Positions 12,552 through 25,530 of a stretch of DNA of 64,000 nt are shown here, piece after piece. The translations under genes and the position numbers were made by a program. Origin of the DNA: Lyophyllum atratum (Eukaryota > Basidiomycota > Agaricomycetes > Agaricales > Lyophyllaceae). Position 1 is the first letter of the stretch. Every line of letters starts with the position of its first letter. Below the pieces are notes generated by a model, which was not told where the DNA came from, searched no databases, and saw only the letters and a list, made by a program, of their open reading frames with translations. The stretch spans positions 124,001 to 188,000 of the forward strand of contig JACGCN010000016.1 of the NCBI GenBank assembly GCA_014905825.1, read 5' to 3'.

Positions 12552-12895
12552 GAATACTTGGCGAGCATAGCGTTAATGAAAGATCTTCTAGTTCCTGTGT
12601 ATCGTTAGATTTCATCGGTTATGTGTAAAATGGGCCTAAGTTTATGTTCGATACCACCAAATCTAGGTCCTCTATCGACGGACTGGCAGACGCAGCAGTG
12701 ATCAAGAGACGCCATATAAATGAGAAAGCTGGGAAGGATGTTCGTGGCAGTGTCGGCGGGCCTTCGGATCGGATATGGGGTTGGCGCTTCAACTTCCAGC
12801 TCTGCAGCGCCACTTCTGCTCGGGCTGTTCTTCCTCATCCGCCTCCTCTGGTCCTCCATTCAGTTGTATTCTTACCCTTCATACGCCACACCACG

Positions 12896-13184
12896 ATGTC
12901 ACGAGGACTAGTCGACTTGGCAATGTACGGTCTCTCCAAGTTGACTTGGTTTACCAGCGTCGAGGGCGCAGACACGAACAAGAAATGGAGAAAGGTGTTC
13001 AGAAAGATAATGTTCAGGTGGCGGCAGGTCGTGCTGTCGGTGCGTCCTTTGATCCTCTTAAAGTCTTGCTAGCTACAGCTCACCTTGTGCTATATATCAG
13101 TTGGCACCGATCTCAGCGTTCGTATTCGTTATTCTGCTGAAAACCGTCTCCAATATTTCACCCTTACCCACCCCCATGTCATAG
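12896..13184 (+). CDS. Small membrane protein, first part (gene model uncertain)
   Basis: ATG at 12896 opens a reading frame beginning MSRGLVDLAMYGLSKLTWF. It is rich in Lys/Arg (NKKWRKVFRKIMFRWRQ) and continues across a GT-AG intron (13040-13100) into a hydrophobic stretch LAPISAFVFVILLKTV, with TAG at 13182-13184. The next ORF starts two bases later and encodes more membrane segments, so the two may be one gene joined by an intron I could not place in phase, or two adjacent genes. No family is recognised; function unknown. Confidence 0.45.
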
Positions 13185-13185
13185 A

Positions 13186-13618
13186 ATGAGCGTTGCGCTG
13201 ATGGCCCTCACACCCGACAGCGCCTTCCCGCCTAATCAGACCGCGAGAGCGGTGTTGGGTATCGGTGTCATTCTCTCTACTTCGGGAATTCTTTCGATTG
13301 TGCTCTTCATGATGCTGTTAAGCGGCGTAAAAGCTTCCGTCTTTCGTGTAAAGATAACCTTATACGGCCCTCTCCTACCAGATCTTCAACTAATTCGTGA
13401 TTGCTCTCTAGGCGCGTTTCCTCACTTCCCGACGGCTCATCGGTGTCTTCTCCCTCGTGGTATCCATCCCGGTGTGGGCCATCATAATCGGTGTCGTTGC
13501 CTGCATCTTCGCAGTAATTCTCATGGTTGTTTCGTCGACACCAATCGCAGGAGTTGCCTGGTTGATATTCGTTGCCGCTGCGATTTTTTCAATTCTTCTC
13601 GCATTCTTGAGCCTTTAA
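13186..13618 (+). CDS. Small multi-pass membrane protein (hypothetical)
   Basis: Two exons (13186-13326 and 13412-13618) joined in phase 0 give a 115-residue protein. Hydrophobic segments are seen near residues 19-46 (VLGIGVILSTSGILSIVLFMM), 54-84 (IGVFSLVVSIPVWAIIIGVVACIFAVILM) and 90-115 (VAWLIFVAAAIFSILLAFLSL), ending at TAA. Only the first residues and the RRL loop are polar. It probably sits in an internal or plasma membrane. It may be the C-terminal part of the gene beginning at 12896. No family recognised. Confidence 0.55.
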
Positions 13619-15425
13619 TCTTCGCGATCGACCTGCACCAACCTTCATACATAAATACTTTCTTGGCATTTGCGACTCTTACATATATCTTGCACCCTCC
13701 TCCAGTTTTCCAACGTTATGGCTATATTTTTTGCATTGTACATATATAATGGTTCAAGATTCTGCTATAATCACGATCTCTCGCAAGTGCCTACCATAAT
13801 ACTCGAAGCCAGTTCCTCGATTCCCGATTCGGATTGAGGACTGGCCGCGGAGTGTATAAACGTGACACGTGGGATTGTATTCTGAATACAATCGTGATAT
13901 ATCCGATGCCTTAAGATCGCGGATTTTAGAAATAGAATCCTCGATCTTGTGATCACAATGCGTTCGACATATCATCTCATGATTTATAGGGATCAAATTA
14001 GAAATTTGATCACGATTTTGCTAAGGGCTTTTAGCTGATGATATCATAAATATATTCCTGATAAAGACGTCGATTCTACGTTGGACATGTGTCTGATGAT
14101 ATCGCAAATATATTCCATATTTTCCCTGCAGATTAATGGGTGTACTTATTTTAAATATCATCAAAATATATTCCAACTAAAATCGGAGACTATATAAGCC
14201 CATGCCCGCAGTGTAAAGGGAATTTTAGTATCTCGTCCGGTGCGAGGCCGCAGAGGCATCGAAGAAAGAATCAACTGGCGCTTCGTAACCCAGACATATC
14301 AAGAAGAAGCGGCCTGTGAACAGGTACAGAGATTTAGATCCTCAAGATCGAACTACATCCAGTTCACAATCTTGACGTTATAGGCCTCAAGGTCTATAAT
14401 ATGAACTTACCGAGTGTTTTAAATCAGGCGCTATCACGCAGCCATCAGTCGAAGATCTGCGTTTTCCTTCCTATATGTCTTCCGTTGTGATTCTTCGACC
14501 TTACACGCTGCAGCAGGACACCAGAAGTGGCGATCGAGTGTTCCGGGCCAGTAATCTCCGGGAGAAAGGACTAGTCAGACGACCATTGGCATTCCTTGAC
14601 AATTGTAATGCTCAACAATTCCCGACGGCATGAGGAGGTCCGCCGATGAACCGCACTACATTGCGTCATGGATGCCACCGGGTTTACAAGGTGCGGTGGG
14701 GCAGATTACCAGATGTGGCCAGTCAAGAACATATGGTCGCCACATCATTAGTGACTCACAACGGATTCGACAGGAGTGGCTTACCGAGAGATGGGCGTCT
14801 TCGGGTAGGCAGGATTCAAGGCCGAATTTTTGTTCTCATGGTACCGCGGCATGCGGCATCCCCAATGCGCTCGAGAGATGAAATGGACGGTATAACCACG
14901 ATCAGGTTTGTCAATGATCATACGATTTCCTAATTGTCAATGAGATATTTACAATGTTTTTATAGTCGTCTTTGGTCGCAGATTGATGGGTTTCTGGGAG
15001 GAGATTTCATGAGATTTTGTTTCTTCTCGCATGCCCATCGCAATACCACAGTACCGCACAGCCCATAAAGAAGGTCGAAGATGATGCGCAGCACATGTGA
15101 CAGGGCTATCAGAAGCGGGACTCGAATAATTACTGGTAGGACTTTTCCACCTGGCTATCCACGTTCGAGGTGTTCAAAGCCAGAGGCGACGTCACTTGCT
15201 GCCAAGTCCTTTCATAGAACAAATCCTCACGCGCTGTCCAGAACATGATCAGGGTGGCGAGTCGAATATGGTTGCCCAGCAAACGTTCATCTCGGTCCCC
15301 GGGAATTGGAGAACGTCACAGTTCGTCATCAGCCGACCAGCCTGTCATAGGATGGATAAGTAGAAGTCCGTGGGTCCTACGGTCGGAGCAGGCGTTCCGC
15401 CAGGGAACTGACCACGTACATTCGT
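13619..15425. other. AT-rich intergenic DNA, LTR-like in part
   Basis: No coding gene is recognised. Part of it (about 13760-14530) looks like a retroelement promoter region and is listed separately. The stretch 14600-15425 shows only short unsupported ORFs. Confidence 0.4.
14036..14174. repeat. Three spaced repeats upstream of a TATA-like box
   Basis: The motif TGATGATATCATAAATATATTCC (14036-14058) recurs as TGATGATATCGCAAATATATTCC (14094-14116) and in shortened form as ATATCATCAAAATATATTCC (14155-14174), at a period of about 58 bp. A TATATAAG box follows at 14191. This layout resembles enhancer repeats in the U3 region of a long terminal repeat, but no matching second LTR, primer-binding site or reverse transcriptase was found, so a solo LTR remnant is only a guess. 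Confidence 0.45.
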
Positions 15426-16700
15426 TTAGATCGAGCTTCCGGAGGAGTCAATTGAGACCGTGAGAGTCGGCCATATAGAACGGTCATTTCGCAACAGAGC
15501 GTGAAGAGGCCGTGGATCGACTGTGACGAGAATCAGCCGTTTGAGGGCCGGGAAGGCGGACGCAAAGTTGGAATCCATATTCCGAAGCTCCAACGATCGC
15601 AGAGTGAGGGTATCTAGGCCAGGATATTTTGGGATCACAGTAGCTTGGAGCGACTGGATGAAAGCATCCCACGCGGAGCCTACGATGGCGTCGAGCTCGA
15701 GATGTCTCAGGTTTGGACTCGAGATTGTGTTGAAGACGTGAACGAGCGAAGGTATTGATGCTAGAGACGAAGCACGAAACCCGCCGAACTTCAGAGAGAT
15801 GAGGGATGCTGGGTGGAACGATGGATGAAGGGGGTATGATGGGATCGCGACTTGGATGCTAAGGTGGCGGAGAAGGAGCATCGTCGGGGGATGGATGGGC
15901 GCATTCACATGGCTGAGGGAATCCGCGCTGGCCTGGTCGATCATGCAGCAGGAGATTCTACCAATATCAAGGCTGACAAGGCCACTGAAATGAGCACGAT
16001 CGGAGACATGGATGGTAACGCCGTGCAAGCGAAGGCTAGTAAAGATACTAGGATTGAAAGTGAATGGCCCGAAGTGGGGTGTGTGGCTCGTGCCCGTATG
16101 GATGAGCTCCAGGCATCGTAGCCTATGAAGACGCAAGGCTAAGATAAGCGGCATGGTATCTTTCATGAGTTTGCTGTCACCACTGATACTAAGCCTGTGC
16201 CAAAGGGACGCAAGCGGCGTAAGAAGCAAAAGTGCATCCCGGATATTCGTGAAGTTTCGGAAACGGTGGGTACTGGTTCGTTGGCTTTTAGGGAGGCAAA
16301 AAATGCTAATATTAAGATCGCCGTTCCGGGATCGTAGGATGCTTTCTCGCAAAGCGGCGACATTTGAACAGGGGGTGATCTGGATATCCGCCCACAAAAG
16401 AGGCATGTCGAGGGCGACTGTTCGCCATCGTCCATTAACGTGAGATAGCGCGAAGTTTGGAGCGAGTCCACCAGCGTTATGATGCAAAGCTTGGACCAGC
16501 ATGAATATCTTGTTGAGAATGTCTGTTGTTAGCAACATGGCCGACATTGTCAGAAAGTGTGGGACGTCGACTTCAATGCCTCTGCTGGGATTTACATACC
16601 TCACTTCGGTTGTCGGAAGGGAAATCACCCAAAGGGATTGAGGGTCCGATCGTTGCAATTCTGAGCCCGTCACCTTTTCAAGGAGATCTAAGATACACAT
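15426..16700 (-). CDS. F-box protein (basidiomycete type)
   Basis: The reading frame from ATG 16700 to TGA at 15426 is about 424 codons. Near residues 50-90 it shows DILNKIFMLVQAL and SHVNGRWRTVALDMPLLWADI, the F-box-like start and the conserved tryptophan-rich block that follows it in large fungal F-box families. The rest is a leucine-rich substrate-recognition region (HLSIQVAIPS, LRHLELDAIVG, LDTLTLRSLELRN). Such proteins act as substrate receptors of SCF ubiquitin ligases. The segment between ISLPTTEV and DILNKIF reads like an unspliced intron (it contains GTATGT and a CAACAG acceptor), but no junction kept the frame, so the N-terminus is uncertain. The target is unknown. Confidence 0.7.
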   Translation of the reverse strand: MCILDLLEKVTGSELQRSDPQSLWVISLPTTEVRYVNPSRGIEVDVPHFLTMSAMLLTTDILNKIFMLVQALHHNAGGLAPNFALSHVNGRWRTVALDMPLLWADIQITPCSNVAALRESILRSRNGDLNISIFCLPKSQRTSTHRFRNFTNIRDALLLLTPLASLWHRLSISGDSKLMKDTMPLILALRLHRLRCLELIHTGTSHTPHFGPFTFNPSIFTSLRLHGVTIHVSDRAHFSGLVSLDIGRISCCMIDQASADSLSHVNAPIHPPTMLLLRHLSIQVAIPSYPLHPSFHPASLISLKFGGFRASSLASIPSLVHVFNTISSPNLRHLELDAIVGSAWDAFIQSLQATVIPKYPGLDTLTLRSLELRNMDSNFASAFPALKRLILVTVDPRPLHALLRNDRSIWPTLTVSIDSSGSSI

Positions 16701-17511
16701 GGATCGGCAATCCAACGATTAGTGACTTTTCGTCAGAAGGCGTATGACGTTGTTGTCCCGGCGCTCTGGAAGCGCGGGCTAGTAGAAGGCGATCGTGCAC
16801 CTGTGAAGGTTATCAAAGGTCACGTTGTGCGCGAGGTATTATTGGTATTCGTGACAAAAATGGACGTGAAGCGTGGGCTGAAAAAGACGTTCAACATAAC
16901 GGATGACTAGGAATTAGCCGAAATCTAATTGGAAGTGACCGTATAATCAGTTGGAGTTGTAATCCCTTCGAGTTTCCAGTGTGCATCAGTTTACCAGTGA
17001 CACCTAAACGGTTCAGACGAGGAAAACTTGATATGTCCTCTTATAAGGCTGCTAAGATCACGAGACTCATGAGGCAGCGTTCTACAATCCCTGATCTAGG
17101 TGGCCTTGAGGTAGAAGATCGTTGTGAGTGACTCATGAACGCGACGATGCTTGGAGCTCTCGACTGAGGAGGAGGAGAGTAGGGTGAGTTCAAACTCTCC
17201 AGATAAACACGCTTATCAAAGCTCACATTTTAGAAACCTTCGAAACTGGGTAGTATAGCCATTGAAGACGGTGGTACAGAAGAACAAGTGGCGCATCACT
17301 CCTTCGGTAAAAGTATAGTCCGTCACTTGTGCCTCGTCAAGTTATCGGCGTCTAAACGGCGCTTGAATTGATTACATACGATGCCGCAAGTTGCCGCGCC
17401 GGTCTATCATTGAACGAGGACATACAAACGGCCGGCAATGTTGGAGTCAAATACACTGACGTCGATGAGCTTCAAGCTGCCTTACGATTCTCCCCGAAAC
17501 CTGACTGTGCG
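16701..17511. other. Intergenic DNA upstream of acetyl-CoA hydrolase
   Basis: No gene is supported. This spacer separates divergently transcribed F-box (minus) and acetyl-CoA hydrolase (plus) genes and should contain both promoters. No clear TATA box is seen just ahead of 17512. Confidence 0.4.
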
Positions 17512-20056
<2,545 letters not shown>

Positions 20057-20859
20057 TACTAAAAGGGGATCTTCGGGAGTTGAAAGGCGAAGCAGCTGGA
20101 TGTCAGAGCATAAATAAAATATCATGTAGATTGTACAAGTTTCAATGGTAGTAATGTAGGGCTGCATAGATTACGCTGAACCGCGTTCCCAAGCTTTACT
20201 AGCTTCCCGGGCGATAGGTAAGGGTGGACATGGCGCCTCGGTCATTTAGCAGTTGTAGATTCGGCCTCCTATATTTCCCGTCATCCTTCGACTTGAGGGC
20301 ATGGAAGAAGCTTCTGGTCCCTCCCACAGAGCCTGCGGAACGGCATTAAACAGTCGCACGGATCCCGCGGGCTTATGTTCTTCTCCGCGAATATCCGACC
20401 CTCAGCAGCCATATCTTGGACGAGTATATCACCTCTTTCCATCTCCAAACATGTGTAACAGATACAAGAGCGGACTCCGGAGCGATCGACATACTCGCTC
20501 TATTTGCTGATAACTTTAAAACAGCACAAATCCTCTGTTGTGTAAGACGGCCCTCGATAACGCTAGACTGCGTAGAAGCCGCCTTAGGTATTTCCCATGT
20601 CCTGCAGAGGCCGAAATTTAAAGCTAGCTAAAACCTGCGCGTAAAAACAGTTGCTGAGGGGGAGCAAGGGCTACCTCAAGGCTACCCCGGGCCGTGTGAC
20701 CCTGGAATGTCTTGGAGATACGCAAAATACACGAGGTCACCTTGCGCTGCCACTGTTGGGGAGCAGGCTAGGTGACTAGCTCACCGATCTTGACGTCGTC
20801 CTCTCTTCGATCTCCGTGCTGTCGAAAGTGGCCATTACTGCAACATGGTGGTACGCACA
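20057..20859. other. Intergenic DNA, no gene seen
   Basis: Only short unsupported ORFs occur. It separates the end of the acetyl-CoA hydrolase gene from the partial AAA-ATPase copy. Confidence 0.4.
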
Positions 20860-20864
20860 TACAA

Positions 20865-20996
20865 AATATTCAATCCATTCGTCCTTTCTCCACTTCATCT
20901 TTGTTCCCTCACTTCTTCAGCGCATCAAACTCCTTATGGAACTCTGCCTGGTGTCAGAGCATCCAGCGACTCGGCGAAATGCTGAAACACCACCCT
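20865..20996 (-). pseudogene. Fragment copy of AAA-ATPase 3' end
   Basis: This stretch matches 22085-22210, the 3' end of the neighbouring AAA-ATPase gene. The shared cores are CATCAAACTCCTTATGGAACTCTGCC against CCTCAAACTCCTTCTGGAACTCTGCC and GAGCATCCAGCGACTCGGCGAAATGCT against the matching bases. On the minus strand it encodes FQHFAESLDAL, compared with FKHFAETLDAL in the intact gene. A 4-bp insertion (TGGT) after CTCTGCC breaks the frame. It is a non-functional relic lying directly upstream of the small secreted peptide gene, in the same orientation as its parent. Confidence 0.75.
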
Positions 20997-21177
20997 CAGC
21001 AACTCAACATCTCCCATCAAACGCGAAATTAGATTCCTCCATGATTGCTCCTGATCATCAAACGCGAATCCGCTAATGTGACCAGATGACACATTGACCA
21101 CATGCTCGCACTTTGGCGTCCGGGTCCGCATCCGCAAGTACGCGTGTGTCGCGAGCGCGTCCCTGAGCGAGAAAAGG

Positions 21178-21185
21178 TATAAAAA
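21178..21185 (+). promoter_or_regulatory. TATA box of the secreted peptide gene
   Basis: TATAAAAA lies 71 bp before the ATG at 21256. The inverted copy of the gene keeps a TATAAAGG at the matching place (46207-46200, minus strand), which supports a real core promoter. Confidence 0.7.
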
Positions 21186-21255
21186 CCCTCCAGTGCAGGT
21201 CTTGGATTTCCCCAGAGCCGGCCTCTTAACAACACACAACCACCCAACTATCACC

Positions 21256-21561
21256 ATGAAATTCTCTTCTGCCATCCTTTTCACCCTCCCCGTCGTCCTC
21301 GCCAGTTGGACTGCCGTCGCTGAGCCCACCGTCGCAGCCCGTGACTTGGCACAGCTCACCCGCAACAACCTCGTTGCACGCCACACGGCTGAGTGGGACG
21401 TCTATCGCAGGGACTTCGAGCCTGAGACCCTCAGCGCTAGGCGTACTTGCGTGACTTCCAAGGATTGTGAGTTATTTTTTAATTTGTCTTATGATCTCTC
21501 GATGTTAAATGTGTCCTGCGCAGGCTTGGGAATGATTTGCATCAAAGGAATCTGCAAGTAG
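21256..21561 (+). CDS. Small cysteine-rich secreted precursor, copy A
   Basis: Two exons (21256-21466, 21524-21561) encode 82 residues. Residues 1-22 form a signal peptide (hydrophobic core AILFTLPVVLASWTAV, then A-E). A charged middle follows with two dibasic sites, YRR (50-52) and ARR (61-63), of the kind cut by the Golgi protease Kex2. The 19 residues after the second site contain four cysteines spaced C-x5-C-x4-C-x4-C and end in Lys-stop. The intron splits the second Cys codon. The layout suggests a processed extracellular peptide held by two disulfides. No known family is recognised; effector, antimicrobial or signalling roles are all possible. A near-identical inverted copy lies at 45824-46130. 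Confidence 0.8.
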   Translation: MKFSSAILFTLPVVLASWTAVAEPTVAARDLAQLTRNNLVARHTAEWDVYRRDFEPETLSARRTCVTSKDCELFFNLSYDLSMLNVSCAGLGMICIKGICK

Positions 21562-21840
21562 AGGACGACACCTGATCAACGTCGTGAGTAGTTTATCTGT
21601 CCTCGATCATTTTCGTCTGGAGGTTGACGGTTTTCTTTGGTAGATATCCGCTGGTAGTGAAGCAGACTGTAGATGCATGGTTTTTAGTAGTCGGTGTATG
21701 TCTGTGACTTGTAACCGGTGGAATCAAAGTTGTGTTACGGCAAATTGTTGGCTCGTCTAAGTTCAGCGACTTTTCTACTCGAACAAACTAAACCATTGGT
21801 GTGCCTCGGTGTTCGTAGTTGTTGGCACGTTTTTGGAAAG

Positions 21841-22131
21841 CCGGACGTTTTACTATTAGGGACACGGCCCAACTTTCTGACTGCGTCGACCTGCGCTAGC
21901 TCAGTTCATGTTCTCTGAGAGGCTTCACTAGAGGTTATGGACTTCTGATTTGGCATGATCAGCGGCGTGACGAATTGATACAATTTAAAGGTACGAATAG
22001 CTGCGGCCATGCTCACTCAGTCATCTTCGTCGCTATGTTAAAAATGCGTGTATGATGGTGAGATAGCGGCCCATATGTGACTTGTACACAAAACGTGCCA
22101 TCCATTCACGCATCTCACTTCCACGCGTCCT
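21841..22131. other. Spacer between peptide gene and AAA ATPase, nothing seen
   Basis: The two genes converge here. No RNA or coding feature is recognised. Confidence 0.4.
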
Positions 22132-24810
22132 TCATTTCTTAAGCGCCTCAAACTCCTTCTGGAACTCTGCCAGAGCATCCAGCGTCTCCGCGAAATGCTT
22201 AAACGCCACCTGCTCCCCTCTACTTACAGCCAAAGAATGCGCCGTCCTCGCAGCATTCTTGATCTGCCTTCCATTGGCACCCCTTTTCGCAAGCTCCGCG
22301 ATCTGTTCGGGTGTGATGTCGGATGTGGCGTTGAGCTTGGTGATGAAGGCAGCCCAGACTTGTTCCTTAGAGGACTGGGAGAGCTCGTGGAAGTGGAGGG
22401 CGACGTGGATGCGGGAGAGGAAGGCTTCGTCAAAAGCTTGGACGCGGTTAGTGGTCAGGAAGAGGATGCCGCGGTAGTATTCGACATGGCGGAGACTGTA
22501 AGCTTAGATGAGTTCTTGATGTAAACAGGAGAGTGGAGGTGAAATGCGTACAAGATGGCGACCATGGCGTTCCGCTCGAGATCATGCAAGGATCGTTGTT
22601 CCAGGAAAACGTCGGCCTATAATCGCGTCAGCTGCGGTCTCCTGGATGGTTTAGAGAAACAAAACATGAGCCTACCTCGTCGATCAAGACGATAGCCTTC
22701 CAAGCCGTTGCGACGTCAAAAATTCTCTCCAACGCCGCATCTAGTTCCGCTGCGCTCGTCCCGAGATCACCACCCCCAGTGAGGTACAGCGGTCGGTGAA
22801 CGTGCTCGCTCGTTGCCTCTGCGGAGAAAGTTTTGCCTTGGAAGTCAAATTCAGCACAAATCCGAAGCATTACGTTTTTGTTACTCGCCTACTCCAGGGG
22901 GGCCGAAGAGATTGATAACGAGTCCATGGCCTTTACCTTTGATAAAATCGTCGAAGCCCGCTTCTTGGTGGTGCGCCTCGACGAGAGACTGCAGGAGGTG
23001 TCTCCTATCTGCTGGAAGGACGAGGTTCGCGAATGCGTCCTCATTCCAGTCGACGTCGTTCACTTTCTCAACATCAAACTCCACTGTATGCGTGTCTCGT
23101 TGTTAACGTAAGGTAAGGGCAATCAAGGAGAGCGGGGCGTACGCCAGATTTTATCAGAGAGACTGAATCCGAATACGACGGTGGATGTGAGGACGAGATC
23201 TTCGTCTGTAAGATCAAGGGTCTCGGCGTCTTCATCTTTGTGGTGGGTCTGCACCAGCGTGCCTATTGTATATACATGAGGATGGCAGACCTACAAGGCG
23301 TTTCATAGTGATATTACCATTTGCATATGTGCCCGGGGCGGGTGTGGGCACTTTGCGGAGAGGAGGGGGTATCCCGTCATAAGGGTCGTAATGTTGCCTA
23401 TTCTGCTGAGCTTGTGCTTCTTCGAGCTGCGTCTTTGTTGAGACGGGGGTGGGAAGCGTGTAGTTGGGGTTGAGGCGGCGGAACGTGGCTGGAATGGAGG
23501 ATTAGGAGAGGGTCATATGACTGCGCCGAATGACACTCACCTCTGTCGAGGACGATCCTTCCATTGACCTATTTGAAGCCATAGGGTTAGCTGATTCAAA
23601 GTTAAGCTGGAAACGGGCCTTAAATACGTTATGCTTGTTCATCTTGTTCAGGACTTTGGATGCCGCAATGCCATGGTACTGCTTGTGATGGACCCCAACC
23701 AAGCCTACCCACTTCTTACCACGCCTCAACAGTGTCTCATGCAATTGGGCTTCGTTCGGGTGATACGCAAGGGGATACGCATCCAGATTCTGGATCTTTG
23801 TGGTCCCTTTGAAGGCTTTGACCAATATGATCGTCTGTACCCTCCCAACACCAACGTTGCCGTTCGACATCCTGTCGACAAGGTCGACGCTCTCGCAGGT
23901 GAGCTGGTAGCACGATTTCCCCTCCACAGACGTACGCAATGAAGAGACGAGCTTGAAAAGACGGGGACGCCGGGTGATGGCGCAGGTAGTGACGAAGAGC
24001 GTGCGCGGGACGAGAATCGCGAAGAGGAGGTCGAAGGTCATCTCCCCATGCGACGTGAGCCGCTCGATCTTGGCGAGCGTCGCGCGGTAGTCAGATGCGA
24101 GGGATGTCGCCAAGAGGTCAACGGAGGCAATGACGTGGGGGTCTGCTTCCGACTTTTCCTTCTTGGAGGCCAGCTCATCGCGGTATGTCTTGAAGAGAGG
24201 CAGGAAGGTGATGAACATGTCCGGATCGAGCTATAAATGTCGGTGAGTAAGGTAAGATATAGAAGGTAGGACGACGGACCTCGAGAGGGTCGGAGTTCCA
24301 AGAGATACCCGGCCAGGTCTGGATAACGTCCTTGCATGCTTTGAGGAGGTATTCGCTCTTGACGACGATCTTGACTGTGGGTTCGATATTCTCGTTACGA
24401 TTGTATTTCCGAACGATCCTATGTGTGAAGCAAAGGATGTTAAGGTATGACCAAGCAGACGATGTCCGTAATCTTACACAAAGTTGTAGTCTTTCCACAT
24501 ATCGTTGCTCCCAGTCTGGAGGATCGGAAGGCTTTCGACGGCGATCCTCGCATTCATGTTCTTCAAGGCATAGCTCTTCAGCATATCTCGCCACTGAGAG
24601 TATAAACAAACGCACGCGATACTTGTAGCTCCTTGACCAACGGCTGTAGTAATGGTCTACACGCTTCACCTTGAGCGAAGGCACTGGCAAGGGCTCATCA
24701 CGGACGATGGTCAAAACTTTGGACTCATTATCGAGACCATTATCTGGCTCTGCAGGACTTGGTGAGAGGGGAGACGAATTTTTGACAAGAGAAGAGAAGC
24801 GACGATGCAT
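22132..24810 (-). CDS. AAA-family ATPase with long N-terminal region
   Basis: The minus-strand gene runs from ATG 24810 (MHRRFSSLVKNSS) to TGA at 22132. Its first half (exons near 24810-24480 and 24430-23500) has the lineage-specific N-terminal region seen in many fungal AAA proteins, with LFAILVPRTLFVTTC and SVDLVDRMSNGNVGVGRV. The ATPase core follows: DVDWNEDAFANLVLP, RRHLLQSLVEAH, Walker A GPPGVGKT, LYLTGGGDLGT, Walker B AIVLIDE, then the RGILFLTTNRVQAFDEAFLSRIHVALHF block with the arginine-finger region, and GANGRQIKNAARTAHSLA. The C-terminus is EFQKEFEALKK. The intron at 22837-22888 begins with GC (GCGAGT) and interrupts Walker A. It probably remodels protein or membrane complexes; the substrate is unknown. 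Several intron borders upstream are approximate. Confidence 0.8.
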
Positions 24811-25530
24811 TGGTAGCGTTTGCAAGAGAGATAGATGGATTCGAATGGTCGACGGGAGCCGCCTGAGATTCTCGTGTTTCACAGCGCCTTTTATAAATTC
24901 TAAAGGATATGGTCTGAATGTATTAGGATAGAATGTAGGGTGCTCAGCGGTGTCAATACGAGTGTACTTGGATTTCGAAGACGAACACAAATACACCTGC
25001 TGGCTGTGCCTATCCTGCCTTGCCCATCCATACTCTTCCCTGTCGCCGAAACCAGACCAAATTAAGGGACTCTTATATCATGATTGACAGAGGGAGTCAG
25101 CATAAGTCATGGCGGTGCAAATAAGTTCACATCGTCCTTTCATTGTCAATCACGACACGTCTGATAGAAACAAGGTCACGTGGCAGGACAGCTTGGCACC
25201 TATGGACAAGGACAGGGGACATATCTGTCGAGATGGTCGCTACATTTCCGGGGCCATCGACATGTGTGACACAGCCTTTCAATGGGCGCTGCGCAGCACG
25301 GCGCCGATTCAGGAAATTCCAAAGAAATGTCCACCCTACCGCATACTGTGAGGCTGTGCAGTGTGCAACTGGGGAAGTGGGACAGGATAATTCTATAGAT
25401 AGATAGACAGCAGGCGTACATAAAAAGAGCCAAGATAACGACAGTAAAAGGATCGCAGGAAAAGAGATTGCAAAGCACGATAGCCCACATCTACTTAGGA
25501 CATCAAGAACATCAACAATAAAATGCATGC
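24811..25530. other. Intergenic DNA between AAA ATPase and BTB genes
   Basis: It should hold the AAA-ATPase promoter. A minus-strand open frame (25127-25528) with a hydrophobic start overlaps it, but it begins only three bases past the BTB stop and has no recognisable domain, so it may be a 3' exon or chance. Confidence 0.35.

Larger units (their letters stand above)
20997..21840 (+). repeat. Segmental duplication, arm A (inverted partner at 45410-46386)
   Basis: The whole peptide gene, about 250 bp of 5' flank and about 270 bp of 3' flank match the reverse complement of 45410-46386. Coding exons are nearly identical. The flanks carry scattered changes. Arm B holds about 140-150 extra bases after CTCGAACA in the 3' flank. 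Confidence 0.85.

Noticed and set aside
25127..25528. 133-codon minus-strand frame directly after the BTB gene with a hydrophobic start
   Set aside because: It starts three bases beyond the BTB stop and could be an extra exon, but no consistent junction or domain supports a separate gene.
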